This document shows, piece by piece, positions 1-7,481 of a stretch of DNA of 36,928 bases (within the stretch, counting starts at the first letter, position 1; the number at the start of each line of letters is the position of its first letter). The notes beneath the pieces are model-generated. The model searched no databases. It was not told the DNA's origin and saw only the letters and a program-made list of their open reading frames with translations. The DNA comes from Oscillospiraceae bacterium (GTDB taxonomy: Bacteria > Bacillota > Clostridia > Oscillospirales > Oscillospiraceae), in the NCBI GenBank assembly GCA_910575265.1, contig CAJTEA010000022.1:1-36928 (forward strand). The letters are read 5' to 3'. The position numbers were made by a program, and so were the translations under genes.

Positions 1-166
1 CCCAGCCGTTTTTGCGGGATAACTCCGCCCGCCGCAGGATAAAGGCGTACAGTACCTTTGCTTCGTTTGATAGGGGCTTGAACGTAGGGGCTTCAAAGAG
101 GAAATTGGGAAGCCGGGTGAAGCTGATAGCTTTCTCCGGCTGGTGAATGTAAATCGTGTTTGTCAT
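1..166 (-). CDS. repA: Replication initiator protein A (RepA_N family), N-terminal part only
   Basis: The reading frame starts at the ATG at 166-164 on the minus strand and runs off the left edge, leaving about 55 residues. It opens MTNTIYIHQPEKAISFTRLP and continues through a stretch with LSNEAKVLYAFILRRAELS. This matches the usual opening of RepA_N-type initiators of Firmicutes plasmids and conjugative elements, which form a winged helix that binds the origin. In relatives this protein starts replication of the circular form. The leader (177-232) has a second copy at 7482-7537. The call rests on the N-terminus only, because the rest lies outside the window. Confidence 0.75.
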   Translation of the reverse strand, partial: MTNTIYIHQPEKAISFTRLPNFLFEAPTFKPLSNEAKVLYAFILRRAELSRKNGW

Positions 167-277
167 AGCGTGTTTTGTGGACGGTTAGAAGCCCGTTTTT
201 CGGGGTGGGTGATAAATCATACCACCCGTCCCGGTTTTGAGCTTGCGGCGCCTTGTAAATCAAGGCTTTTCCACGCC

Positions 278-691
278 CTAACTGTCCACATCAGACCTCC
301 TTTTCCGTTCACTTTCTGTTTTCTGCCGCCTGTGAACTCTGGCGGCGCAGTCCGGGCAGTATTTGCCCCGGTTGGATTTTGGCACATAGGGCTTTCCGCA
401 GACCGAGCAGCGTTTCAAAGCACAGTCACGGTAAATCTCCGCTTCCAGCGTCCTATCCAGCGGCAAGACCGCCCAGCGGAACCACTTGCAGCAGACGGAG
501 AATGTAATCATCTGTGGACAGGTATAGGTATCGCCATCATCTATCGCAAGGCAGTTTCCACCGTCACAGTTGCAGCACTCCCGGCGGATAAGGGTGGTTG
601 CCCGTTTCCGCTGCGCTGGGGTCATGCGGTAGGGGAAGCTGTCCGGCCTGTGTTCCAGCGGTGGCAAATGTTGATAGGGTCTTTCTTTCAT
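278..691 (-). CDS. Cysteine-rich VLP-domain protein
   Basis: A 137-residue protein with two cysteine clusters. The first has CCNCDGGNC (about residues 39-47) followed by a cysteine and a CC pair. The second has CSVCGKPY...YCPDC (about 95-115), a zinc-ribbon-like knuckle. The short string AVLPLD (about 74-79) lies between them and fits the family name (cysteine-rich VLP). The C-terminal tail is very basic. Such proteins are common next to repA and relaxase genes on Firmicutes mobilisable elements; their role is unproven, and zinc-dependent nucleic-acid binding is a guess. The start ATG overlaps the stop of a short upstream frame (688-816) as ATGA. The family call is fairly firm, the function unknown. 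Confidence 0.75.
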   Translation of the reverse strand: MKERPYQHLPPLEHRPDSFPYRMTPAQRKRATTLIRRECCNCDGGNCLAIDDGDTYTCPQMITFSVCCKWFRWAVLPLDRTLEAEIYRDCALKRCSVCGKPYVPKSNRGKYCPDCAARVHRRQKTESERKRRSDVDS

Positions 692-816
692 GCACTCCCT
701 CCGTTGTTCTTCTTGCTGCCGTTTTCCCCGAAAAGGCTTCCTGCCCCATTCCTGCGGCGTGTTCCGGCGTTGGTACGCTCACCCTCTCTGGTCACGGTGT
801 CCAGAAGCGGGGTCAC
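688..816 (-). other. Short upstream frame of doubtful coding status, overlapping the VLP gene
   Basis: A 42-codon frame from a GTG at 816 ends with a TGA that overlaps the start codon of the cysteine-rich gene (ATGA). It is rich in Gly, Arg and Asn and has no motif I recognise. It could be a translationally coupled leader or the tail of a decayed gene. From about 820 to 960 I see no gene. Confidence 0.2.
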
Positions 817-966
817 AGCACACTTCCCCAGCCGGGGTATTCCTTTTCAGACGGTCATTTAGTTTTCAAGAGGCTTGTCCATCGATGAACTATCTCAAGT
901 GTATACTTTTTTGATTGCCTGTGCCGTATATCCAAGAGGTAGGAAATCAGCCCGGAAAACTCGCTA

Positions 967-995
967 TTTCCACGCTCTCGGAATTGTGGTATAAT
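967..995 (+). promoter_or_regulatory. Probable sigma-A promoter for the MBL-fold gene
   Basis: TTTCCA at 967-972, a 17-base spacer, and a perfect TATAAT at 990-995 that is preceded by TGG, an extended -10. It points at the gene starting at 1062. Confidence 0.6.
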
Positions 996-1061
996 GGGAA
1001 AATACAGAACAGTAAATTGAAAGTTGACGCCGATGAAAATAAATGAAAAGAGAGAACATCT

Positions 1062-1781
1062 ATGCTCAATGCAGGAAGCAGGATAGTAAATAATTGGATA
1101 TATCCTATTGACAACGGCTATGTACTGATTGATACAGGGTATGAAAGAGGATTTGCACATTTCAAAAAGCAACTGGCAAAGATGCAAATAGCCCCTCAAC
1201 AGATACGATATATTTTTCTGACACACGCTCACGATGACCATGCAGGCTATTTGAATGAAATACTCTCGGAATGCTCTGACATTCAAATCGTTATGAGTGA
1301 CAAGGCGTTAGAAAGATTATATAAAGGGCAAAACTCTTTTCATGGCGGTTGCACAACCAAGATTGCCTTGCTCTTTTGTTTCTTAATGAAATTTGTTGGC
1401 AAGGGCAAGCATTTGTTTCCTCCAATAACGCAAGAATATTCATGTAGATGTATTCAAGTGACCGAACAAAACCGTAAGCAAGTGGAACTTTTATTGCAAG
1501 GAAAAATCATTGATACTCCCGGTCACACCGCCGATTCCATATCTCTTTTAACTAATGACGGTTCTCTATTCTGCGGCGACGCTGCTATGAACGGATTACC
1601 AAGTTTACACAGAATAACTATTTGGGCGGAGGATAAAACGGATTTCCTAAAATCTTGGGAAACAATCATCGCACTTAGACCAAATCTAATATATCCGGGA
1701 CATGGCAAGCCGTTTGGATATGACGACCTTAAAATAAATCTAAAGCGGGCAAAAAATATGGAATTATTACCGATTCACTAA
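1062..1781 (+). CDS. MBL-fold metallo-hydrolase
   Basis: A 239-residue protein with the metallo-beta-lactamase-fold signature. The metal motif THAHDDHAG (HxHxDH) is at about residues 54-62, DTPGHTADS near 152-160 supplies the next histidine, FCGDAAM near 171-177 the bridging aspartate, and a terminal PGHG near 213-216 the last histidine. All main ligands are therefore present and the enzyme should be active. The substrate is not evident; relatives range from thioesterases to lactonases and quorum-type hydrolases. The start ATG at 1062 follows AGAGAGAA and lies about 65 bases past a good promoter. The gene is more AT-rich than the conjugation genes to the right, suggesting a separate origin. 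Confidence 0.85.
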   Translation: MLNAGSRIVNNWIYPIDNGYVLIDTGYERGFAHFKKQLAKMQIAPQQIRYIFLTHAHDDHAGYLNEILSECSDIQIVMSDKALERLYKGQNSFHGGCTTKIALLFCFLMKFVGKGKHLFPPITQEYSCRCIQVTEQNRKQVELLLQGKIIDTPGHTADSISLLTNDGSLFCGDAAMNGLPSLHRITIWAEDKTDFLKSWETIIALRPNLIYPGHGKPFGYDDLKINLKRAKNMELLPIH

Positions 1782-1817
1782 CTTCCGATTTATCGAACAG
1801 ACAAGGAGGGCGAGAAA

Positions 1818-2618
1818 ATGTCTTTATCCATTCAAGAACGCTTGAAAGACCTGCGTGTACAGCGTGGCTTGACGCTGGAACAGCTTGCAGAGCAGACGAA
1901 CCTCTCCAAGTCTGCGTTGGGCAGTTATGAAGCGGACGATTTTAAGGACATCAGCCACTATGCTCTTATCAAGCTGGCGAAGTTTTACGGCATGACCACC
2001 GACTATCTGCTGGGGCTGTCTGAAATGAAGCGTCACCCAAACGCTGATCTTGCAGACCTGCGTTTGAGTGACGGAATGATTGACCTGTTGAGAAGCGGGC
2101 GGGTGGATAATGCTCTGCTGTGCGAATTGGCAGCGCACCCGGATTTTATCAAGCTGATGGCCGACCTTGAAATCTATGTGAACGGAACGGCGGTGAAGCA
2201 GGTACAGAGCGCAAACGCCATTGTGGACGCTATGAGCGCAATGATTATGAAACAGCACAATCCCGGCTTGACCGACCCGCAGTTAAGACAGCTTATCGCT
2301 GCCCATATTGATGATGATAGCTTTTGCCGTTACATAATCCAGCAGGACATAGACGAGATAGCCGCCGGCCTGCGGGAAGCCCACAGGGAGGATTTTTTCA
2401 GCGTCCCGGAGGATAACCCGCTGAAAGGATTATTGGAAGCCGCTACCGAAATTACCAACCCAGACAGTGACCCGGAGCAAGCGTCTTTGGCGTTTATCTG
2501 CAAACGGCTACGGCTGAACTTTAAGAAGCTGTCCGGGGAAGAAAAGAAGTGGCTGAAAAAGATTGCACAGAAGTCGGACTTGCTGAAAAAACCAACCCCA
2601 CAGCGGGGACGGAAGTAA
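1818..2618 (+). CDS. XRE-family helix-turn-helix transcriptional regulator
   Basis: A 266-residue protein. An N-terminal HTH_3/XRE domain covers about residues 6-68, with the classical RGLTLEQLAEQTNLSKSALG helix-turn-helix followed by the TTDYLLGLSE end. The C-terminal 190 residues are mostly helical with no domain I recognise. The start ATG has a strong AGGAGG ribosome site 9 bases upstream. Long XRE proteins of this shape are frequent in MobA-type elements beside the cysteine-rich gene and probably control the local transfer or maintenance genes. Specific targets cannot be read from the sequence. Confidence 0.85.
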   Translation: MSLSIQERLKDLRVQRGLTLEQLAEQTNLSKSALGSYEADDFKDISHYALIKLAKFYGMTTDYLLGLSEMKRHPNADLADLRLSDGMIDLLRSGRVDNALLCELAAHPDFIKLMADLEIYVNGTAVKQVQSANAIVDAMSAMIMKQHNPGLTDPQLRQLIAAHIDDDSFCRYIIQQDIDEIAAGLREAHREDFFSVPEDNPLKGLLEAATEITNPDSDPEQASLAFICKRLRLNFKKLSGEEKKWLKKIAQKSDLLKKPTPQRGRK

Positions 2619-2653
2619 GAAAATAAAAAATCGCATTTTGTAGGAGGTATATT

Positions 2654-3202
2654 ATGTCATTGGAAAAAGTTTATGATTATTTCCATAATTATGATAAGCA
2701 GACTTATCAGGTTGTAGCTTGTATGGGAAATGAGCCATCGGAGCAGGATATAAAGGATTTTGAAAATCAGTATGGGATAAATCTTCCTGCTGATTTTAGA
2801 GAGTTCACTATGTCCCCATTAGGTGGGCTTTATATGGAGGTTCGAGAAGAAATATGGCCACAAGCGAAACAATATGACATAGGCCCATTTTGGTCGTTCT
2901 GTCGAGGAATTATAGTCTATGGAATTGCCAATGGAATACCCGATTTTTTGGATATTCGTGAAAAAACGAAAGAACTACACGATGAAGGTTTTACTGATTT
3001 TATCCCATTCTTGTCCATTATAGGGAATGGTGATGAAATATTTTGTTTTGACAAGAATAATAACATAGTCCTTCTTGACTACTACACAACAGGAGAAGCT
3101 ACACCGATTGAGGGGACTTTTTCAGATTGCTTGATGAACCAAATTGCGGAGTTAGAAGAACGAAAAAACAAGAAAATCCGGGGAGAGGATAAAATCAACT
3201 AA
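2654..3202 (+). CDS. SMI1/KNR4 (SUKH) family protein, probable immunity protein
   Basis: A 182-residue acidic protein. The opening region EQDIKDFENQYGINLPADFR (about 35-54), followed by EFTMSPLGGLY, is the diagnostic start of the SMI1/KNR4 fold. Proteins of this superfamily are typically immunity partners of polymorphic or contact-dependent nuclease and deaminase toxins. It has a perfect GGAGG site and follows the XRE gene by 35 bases. No toxin gene lies nearby, so it would be an orphan immunity gene. It is AT-rich compared with the transfer genes, which fits recent acquisition. Confidence 0.75.
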   Translation: MSLEKVYDYFHNYDKQTYQVVACMGNEPSEQDIKDFENQYGINLPADFREFTMSPLGGLYMEVREEIWPQAKQYDIGPFWSFCRGIIVYGIANGIPDFLDIREKTKELHDEGFTDFIPFLSIIGNGDEIFCFDKNNNIVLLDYYTTGEATPIEGTFSDCLMNQIAELEERKNKKIRGEDKIN

Positions 3203-3229
3203 TTCTGATTTGCGAGGAGAATTGTGACT

Positions 3230-3673
3230 ATGATAGAGTTGAATACATTCAAAAAAATATTGGAAGAAAATGAAGAACGCTTGCCATTACTAACGCTTGA
3301 TGAATTTTTCGATGGAAACACAGAGGAGGATTCCATTGCTCCGAACCAATGGGAATTTGGCCGTCCAACGCTTTCTGAAATACGAAATATGCTACAAAAG
3401 ATTGAGTTAATGCCTGACATAGCATGGGTGCGTGTTGCTCTCCACGATGATACAGAAATCGTAGAAAACAATGGGAAAGAAGAATTAGTTCTTGCAGGAG
3501 ATACAATCGTGATTTGCACAACCATTTTGCCTGCGGAATTAGAAAAATTAGTAAATTGCGAATGGCTATGCTCTGATGGAGTAATTACAATAGAGGCATT
3601 TGAATTAAATACTTTTTCGTGCGTACCACCAATTCCAGATAACTTCGATTGTTTGGAAATCGTGTGGGACTAA
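3230..3673 (+). CDS. Unknown protein, possible immunity-type cargo
   Basis: About 147 residues, acidic and soluble, with no signal peptide or membrane segment. I do not recognise the family. The ATG at 3230 is preferred because AGGAGA lies 9 bases upstream; an in-frame GTG at 3224 is only 3 bases past the same site. It follows the SMI1-like gene by 27 bases and shares its AT-rich codon use, so the two were probably acquired together and are co-transcribed. By position and composition it could be a second immunity protein, but nothing in its sequence proves this. Confidence 0.6.
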   Translation: MIELNTFKKILEENEERLPLLTLDEFFDGNTEEDSIAPNQWEFGRPTLSEIRNMLQKIELMPDIAWVRVALHDDTEIVENNGKEELVLAGDTIVICTTILPAELEKLVNCEWLCSDGVITIEAFELNTFSCVPPIPDNFDCLEIVWD

Positions 3674-3702
3674 TCTAAAACTTTCAGTTTATCGGGGGAG
3701 AT

Positions 3703-3784
3703 AGCAAAGGCAGCCGAGCCAGTCAACGGTCAAGATGAACGGCGCACAAATGCGCCGCCGTTGACAGCCCCGCCTGCCTTTGCT
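3703..3784. repeat. Large nested inverted repeat (cruciform) at the mobilisation origin
   Basis: Three nested perfect arms: AGCAAAGGCAG (3703-3713) with CTGCCTTTGCT (3774-3784); GTCAACGG (3722-3729) with CCGTTGAC (3758-3765); and GGCGCA (3741-3746) with TGCGCC (3751-3756). The whole 82 bases can fold into one long hairpin. It lies 300 bases from the oriT-like nick hairpin, so an accessory relaxase-binding site or a single-strand origin is plausible. Confidence 0.6.
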
Positions 3785-3797
3785 GATGGGCAATCAA

Positions 3798-3837
3798 GGC
3801 GGGAAAGCCCTAAAATGGCTTCCCGCCCATTTCAATT
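3798..3837 (+). terminator. Possible terminator after the 3230-3673 gene
   Basis: A GC-rich hairpin (GGCGGGAAAGCC at 3798-3809 with GGCTTCCCGCC at 3817-3827, one bulged A) is followed by a weak T-rich run. A second small hairpin, TGGGAC/GTCCCA, sits at 3905-3921, and a 12-base palindrome GTGTGGCCACAC at 3869-3880. I see no gene between 3674 and 4210. Confidence 0.35.
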
Positions 3838-4089
3838 TTGAGAAAAGAACGACCACTAAAATAAATGAGTGTGGCCACACATATAGTCACGGTGTCTAAA
3901 GGTTTGGGACATTTTGTCCCATAGGCTGAGGACGGTGGACGAGGGCTTTCATATACGCCCTGTCTGCTGCTGAAACCAGCCCTTTGTTTCCGGCTTCCCA
4001 GCCCCAAACAAAGCCCTGTTTTCCTGCCGCTTCAAATGCCCTTGCCCTCCCCGGCGGCAACGGCATTTTCACGGCAACGCCGACAGAGC

Positions 4090-4126
4090 GTATAACACAC
4101 TACACTTTGCTTCGCAAAGTCGTGTG
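4090..4126 (-). other. oriT: Origin of transfer (oriT) with a pMV158-like nick signature
   Basis: On the minus strand a 7-bp stem ACTTTGC/GCAAAGT with a GAA loop (4104-4120) is followed by GTAGTGTG then TTATAC (4103-4090). The pMV158 (MOBV) origin has the same layout, an ACTTTAT-type hairpin followed by TAGTGTG, nick, TTATAC. The predicted nick lies between 4096 and 4095. The match in both hairpin and nick sequence is good evidence for an origin. The neighbouring relaxase is broken, so it could only work with a relaxase supplied in trans. Confidence 0.65.
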
Positions 4127-4160
4127 CCAAATGGGGCGTTGCCCCCTTTGGATACCCCCA

Positions 4161-4210
4161 CAACAAACAGGCGCTATGCCCCTTGCCGGGAGCATAGCGC
4201 CTGTTTGTTG
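4161..4210. repeat. Perfect 19-bp inverted repeat next to oriT
   Basis: CAACAAACAGGCGCTATGC (4161-4179) is repeated inverted at 4192-4210 with a 12-base loop. There is no T-tract on either side, so a simple terminator is unlikely. The right arm ends directly at the stop codon of the 36-residue frame at 4211-4321. Confidence 0.7.
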
Positions 4211-4321
4211 TCAGCAGCCCGTTTCACGGTCTGCGTGTAGTTCCTTGTAAAATGACCTAAACAGGTAGCAAAACCTCCCGGTCAAAGAGAGTTTTTTCCA
4301 AGCTCTTTCTATATTTTTCAT
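4211..4321 (-). CDS. Small 36-residue basic protein, unknown
   Basis: ATG at 4321 with GGAGG 6 bases upstream encodes 36 residues beginning MKNIERAWKKLSLTGRF and rich in Lys, Arg and aromatics. I do not recognise it. The strong ribosome site favours real translation. It could be an intact small cargo protein or the N-terminus of a gene cut off by the inverted repeat that starts immediately after its stop codon. Confidence 0.35.
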   Translation of the reverse strand: MKNIERAWKKLSLTGRFCYLFRSFYKELHADRETGC

Positions 4322-4351
4322 AGTGACCTCCGATAGATTTTCCATCACTAT

Positions 4352-4420
4352 CCATTAAAGAATTTCAAAACTGCAACCTCGCTCCTGCCAAAATCGGTGG
4401 GAGCATTTTTCATGGAAGCA
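4352..4420 (-). repeat. Leader-like repeat, copy 1 (hairpin plus about 20-residue frame)
   Basis: On the plus strand GCTCC (4381-4385) pairs with GGAGC (4400-4404) and is followed by T5, a terminator-like hairpin. On the minus strand the same DNA encodes a short peptide, MKNAPTDFGRSEVAVLKFFN then G and stop. A related copy at about 8568-8636 encodes MKNAPAGRSKADVLKLFDG and stop. The two copies are in the same orientation. Confidence 0.5.
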
Positions 4421-4431
4421 GATGTTACCCA

Positions 4432-4695
4432 TTACTCATAAATAGAATCTATCATCTGCTTCAGCTCCTCCATGGTGATGTCACCGCTGATACAGCACTC
4501 TGCTGGACCGTTGGCCCAGAGTGCCACAGGGCGTCCAGCATTGGTAGTAAGCAGATGTGTGATGCCCCCCGCTTCGTAGGGAATGGGGTCCCCTTCATCC
4601 TTTTGGAAATTTCCGAAACTATCATATACACGTTCTTCGTCTTCCAGGTAAATATTTACTTGGATCACCAAAGGATTTTTTTCCCACTGATACAA
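4432..4695 (-). pseudogene. C-terminal fragment of a DUF4367-like protein
   Basis: The 87-residue frame ends with CCISGDITMEELKQMIDSIY, which looks like the conserved end of DUF4367 domains (a small extracytoplasmic domain of anti-sigma-like and lipoprotein-type proteins). It lacks the N-terminal cytoplasmic and membrane parts such proteins normally carry. Its apparent start at 4695 coincides with the point where relaxase-like sequence begins on the other strand. It is best explained as a truncated remnant joined to a relaxase fragment by recombination. The DUF4367 assignment is by eye and moderate. Confidence 0.5.
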
Positions 4696-4697
4696 AG

Positions 4698-5588
4698 CAT
4701 AAAAAATGCAAATCCATTCCCGCTACCGACTGGAACGAGCAGACCAAAGCGGAAGAATGGAGGGCGGCATGGGCGAGGCTCTGCAATCAGGCGTTGGAGC
4801 AGAACGGACACGCCGAGCGCATCGACCACCGCAGTTATGAACGGCAAGGGATAGACCAGATACCTACCGTCCATTTAGGCGTTGCCGCTTCCGCTATGGA
4901 GAAGCGCGGCATCCGCACCGAGCGCGGCGATCTGAACCGGGAAATCGAAGTGACAAATCAGAAACTCCGGCAACTGAAAGCCCGTATCGCCAAACTGCAA
5001 AAGTGGCTGAAAGAGGAACAGGAGAACACCGAGCCGCCCACTCTTGCCGACTATATCCAGGGCATCCTGTCCCGCAGGGCGCGGGAGGGAAAATCGCAGA
5101 CTTCCCAATCCATCTATAACCTCAAGGACGCGGCGAAAATGCTGAACTTCCTGCAAGCCAACAACATCATGGATATGGCGGGGCTTGATGAAAAATTCAA
5201 GTCTATGATAGGGGAACAGCTTGACATTCAGCACAAACTGAAACCCATTGACCGGCGGTTAGGCACTCTGAAAAAGCACATCGAGCAGGCCGAGATTTAT
5301 TTCAAGTATAAGGGAAAAAAGCATTTGACCGAGGCCGAGCAAATCCTGTTCACGGCGGCGCACGATTATCTGAAAGGCGTGATGAACGGCAAGACCGCCC
5401 TGCCGGTAAAGGCATGGAAAGCGGAGTATGCCAAGCTGACCGCCGAACGGGAAACGCTCAACCGGCGGTATCTCGCATTGAAAGAGGAAGTGAAAGAAGC
5501 CGAGCAAATCCGCAGGAGCGTTTACAACATCTTGCGGCAGGAACAGCGGGAGCAGCAGCCCCGCAGGGCGCAGAATATGGAGCGGTAA
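4698..5588 (+). pseudogene. mobA: MobA/MobL-family relaxase, C-terminal fragment
   Basis: Relaxase-like sequence begins at about 4698 with KCKSIPATDWNEQTKAEEWR, continues through RIDHRSYERQGIDQIPTVHL (a conserved block after the catalytic domain) and MEKRGIRTERGD, and ends in a coiled-coil rich C-terminal half (about 200 residues, many Lys, Glu and Gln). The N-terminal part with the catalytic tyrosine and the HUH histidines is missing, and no upstream start fits, so this fragment cannot nick DNA. Intact homologues are typically 400-600 residues. It lies downstream of the oriT in the expected orientation, so the deletion removed the start of the original mobilisation gene. Confidence 0.75.
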
Positions 5589-5639
5589 CAGGCGGGGCGG
5601 CGGGGAATGTCTACATCTACCCCGCTGCACTATTTCAAC

Positions 5640-6230
5640 TCACAAATATATAACATTTTTAGGATAATTCTTTTGCCGCTGCTTCCATTTTGCCACATAA
5701 GGTCTGCTACTTTCGATGGGATCATAAACCCAGCCACCAGTACACCAGTCTAAAAGGCTCGTGAAATCAGGAAAACAAACGGCTTTCGTAGGCATCTTTT
5801 TATCATAATCCTCTTGGCTATCAAAACTGAATAAAAGTTCATCATGTTCCAAGCAATAAATATCTTCAGTCAAGCAGTCAAGAATTAACAAGCGATTATC
5901 ATTCATACTGCCAATACAGACACATTTCATTTTCCAACTTCCATCGCTCTCTGGAACATCACTATATGTTTCACTGACTTTGAAAAGTTTGATTTCTACC
6001 TGTCCAATTATTCCATCATCTGGTTCCCATAGCCACCTTTCATTATCCCCTGCATCTTTTGTCATATCACAAAATGAGAAAAACGCTTCGCCCTTTTGAA
6101 TGACTTTGGGGTAATAAATTGCGCCGTCCGGATGTTGACGCAAAAAATCCTTATAGTCACTCGGAAGTGAAAAACCAATCTTTCTTTCCAGCATATCTGC
6201 GGCATTCACTTTATTGAACGCTCCTTCCAT
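5640..6230 (-). CDS. SMI1/KNR4 (SUKH) family protein, probable immunity protein
   Basis: A 196-residue protein. The segment ERKIGFSLPSDYKDFLRQH (about 15-33) is the hallmark SMI1/KNR4 opening, followed by the beta-rich core and FPDFTSLLDWC near residues 152-162, as is usual at the end of the domain. The family mostly acts as cytoplasmic immunity to secreted toxins. The ATG at 6230 is the first possible start after an in-frame TAG, but its ribosome site is weak. The gene is AT-rich and opposite in strand to the relaxase fragment, ending 51 bases past it. No toxin partner is visible. Confidence 0.75.
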   Translation of the reverse strand: MEGAFNKVNAADMLERKIGFSLPSDYKDFLRQHPDGAIYYPKVIQKGEAFFSFCDMTKDAGDNERWLWEPDDGIIGQVEIKLFKVSETYSDVPESDGSWKMKCVCIGSMNDNRLLILDCLTEDIYCLEHDELLFSFDSQEDYDKKMPTKAVCFPDFTSLLDWCTGGWVYDPIESSRPYVAKWKQRQKNYPKNVIYL

Positions 6231-6596
6231 TTCAGAAACTTTTTGACACTATTGTGTTTCCTCAAAAACTTCCTCTTTATTTGCTTCCCCAAGTATAGCA
6301 GATTTTTCCGCCGCAAGCAATCGGCGATCATGTCCGTTCCGCCTATCCAGACCGTCAAGGCCGAGTAGTATTTTTTGCTTCGCAAAAAATCTCCGCTCTG
6401 CCCCCTTGACTGTCTGGATTTTTGCCGTTGCCATTTCGCCGCCGAAAACGGGGAACAGGATTTGACAATCCTGCCCCCCGCTTTCGTCCGCTTCATTTTA
6501 ATGGCAAAACCGTCTGCACTGGTGCGGCGGCTGACGGTAGGTTTTGCGGTGGCTCTGCCCCCGCGCCCCCGGCCTCTCCCAAAGAACAGAATAAGG
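6231..6596. other. Intergenic stretch with an oriT-like hairpin
   Basis: I see no convincing gene. At 6370-6390 ATTTTTTGC and GCAAAAAAT form a perfect 9-bp stem with a TTC loop, the same loop and GC-closing pair as the oriT hairpin at 4104-4120. The minus strand is open for 139 codons (6206-6625) but has poor protein character. The stretch resembles the non-coding flank of mobilisation genes. Confidence 0.3.
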
Positions 6597-6628
6597 GCAA
6601 GTGCGTAACCGGCGGGCGTGGACATTTA
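6597..6628 (+). repeat. 32-bp direct repeat, copy 1
   Basis: 30 of 32 bases match the copy at 7385-7416. The two copies flank the membrane protein gene at 6686-7306. Confidence 0.7.
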
Positions 6629-6685
6629 CTCGCCACGGGTGGGGGAAGTCGTGTTCTGAAATCACCTCGCTGCTGTCAGCATCTT

Positions 6686-7306
6686 TCAAGGCCACATAGA
6701 CGGCTGTTCATCTCCAGTCATTTCAAAAAACTTGCATTTACACTCCGGGCAGACAGATGGAATAATCAGCGGACAAAATTTTAGTTTCGCATACTTGATA
6801 TGTTGCCCCTTTATGGTAAAAAAGCACTCTTTCTCTTTCAAATCATTCCCCCCGCGTTTTAGGACGTAATATGGAAATGGATGTCCGCAGCAAGGACATC
6901 TCCAAAAAAGTTTTGGAGTAAATTTAAGCGGAGTAGCCACCAAAAAAATCGGGAGTGATATAACAAACGCCACAATGAAAAACGCCAAGAAAGGTTTGCT
7001 CTCTATCAAGGCACTCATTTCAATATTCTCACCCAAAATCCTGTCCAAAACAACCACAGGAATGAACAATACCATCGCACAAACACAAGAAGCGGCAAAG
7101 CATCCCCATTGTATCATGAATGCTGTTTTCATAAATGCACAGCATCGCCGGAACCGGGGCGGCATCTGCGGGAAAACATACGGAAACGGCTTTGACATAT
7201 TCTCTTGTTGCAGTCGCCAATTTGAAAAATCATCCGTTGCTCTTTTCATAATCCTGTCCTCGGAATTTTTCGTTTGCCTGCCCATATCACACATACAGCA
7301 AGACAT
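6686..7306 (-). CDS. Membrane protein with zinc-ribbon-like cysteine motifs
   Basis: About 206 residues from the ATG at 7306. GGGAG precedes that codon closely; a TTG at 7324 and an ATG at 7249 are alternatives. Two hydrophobic helices (about residues 64-88 and 103-125) are followed by a cytoplasmic-looking tail with RCPCCGHPFPYY and later VCPECKCKFFEM. These are two CxxC pairs that can bind one zinc. An N-terminal CCMCDMG may add a further knuckle. I do not know the family; such small bacterial proteins are usually unannotated. It sits alone between the two 32-bp repeats at 6597 and 7385, as if carried as a single-gene unit. Confidence 0.6.
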   Translation of the reverse strand: MSCCMCDMGRQTKNSEDRIMKRATDDFSNWRLQQENMSKPFPYVFPQMPPRFRRCCAFMKTAFMIQWGCFAASCVCAMVLFIPVVVLDRILGENIEMSALIESKPFLAFFIVAFVISLPIFLVATPLKFTPKLFWRCPCCGHPFPYYVLKRGGNDLKEKECFFTIKGQHIKYAKLKFCPLIIPSVCPECKCKFFEMTGDEQPSMWP

Positions 7307-7384
7307 AAGCTCCCGCCAGTACAAGGGCTTTGGACTTTAAGTATAGCACATCTCCCCAGCGAAAACAATCACCGCTTTCTAAAG

Positions 7385-7416
7385 GCAAATGCGTAACCGG
7401 CGGGCATGGACATTTA
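7385..7416 (+). repeat. 32-bp direct repeat, copy 2
   Basis: Second copy of the repeat at 6597-6628, same orientation, 2 mismatches. On the minus strand both copies open the same way, MSxPAGYAxA, but the second frame stops after 14 codons. Confidence 0.7.
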
Positions 7417-7481
7417 GGCTTGCGGCACAGCCCCCAACCCCCATGAATACGGGCTTCCTGGGGCGCTCCAAGCCCCGGCGT

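Noticed and set aside
855..1286. 143-codon minus-strand frame
   Set aside because: It overlaps the promoter and the start of the MBL gene including its metal motif; no ribosome site and no motif.
2654..3673. Toxin-immunity pair
   Set aside because: Neither gene has a toxin domain; both look like soluble immunity-type or unknown proteins.
6206..6625. 139-codon minus-strand frame before the SMI1-like gene
   Set aside because: Low-complexity Arg/Gly/Lys-rich, overlaps a hairpin and the next gene start; kept only as intergenic DNA.
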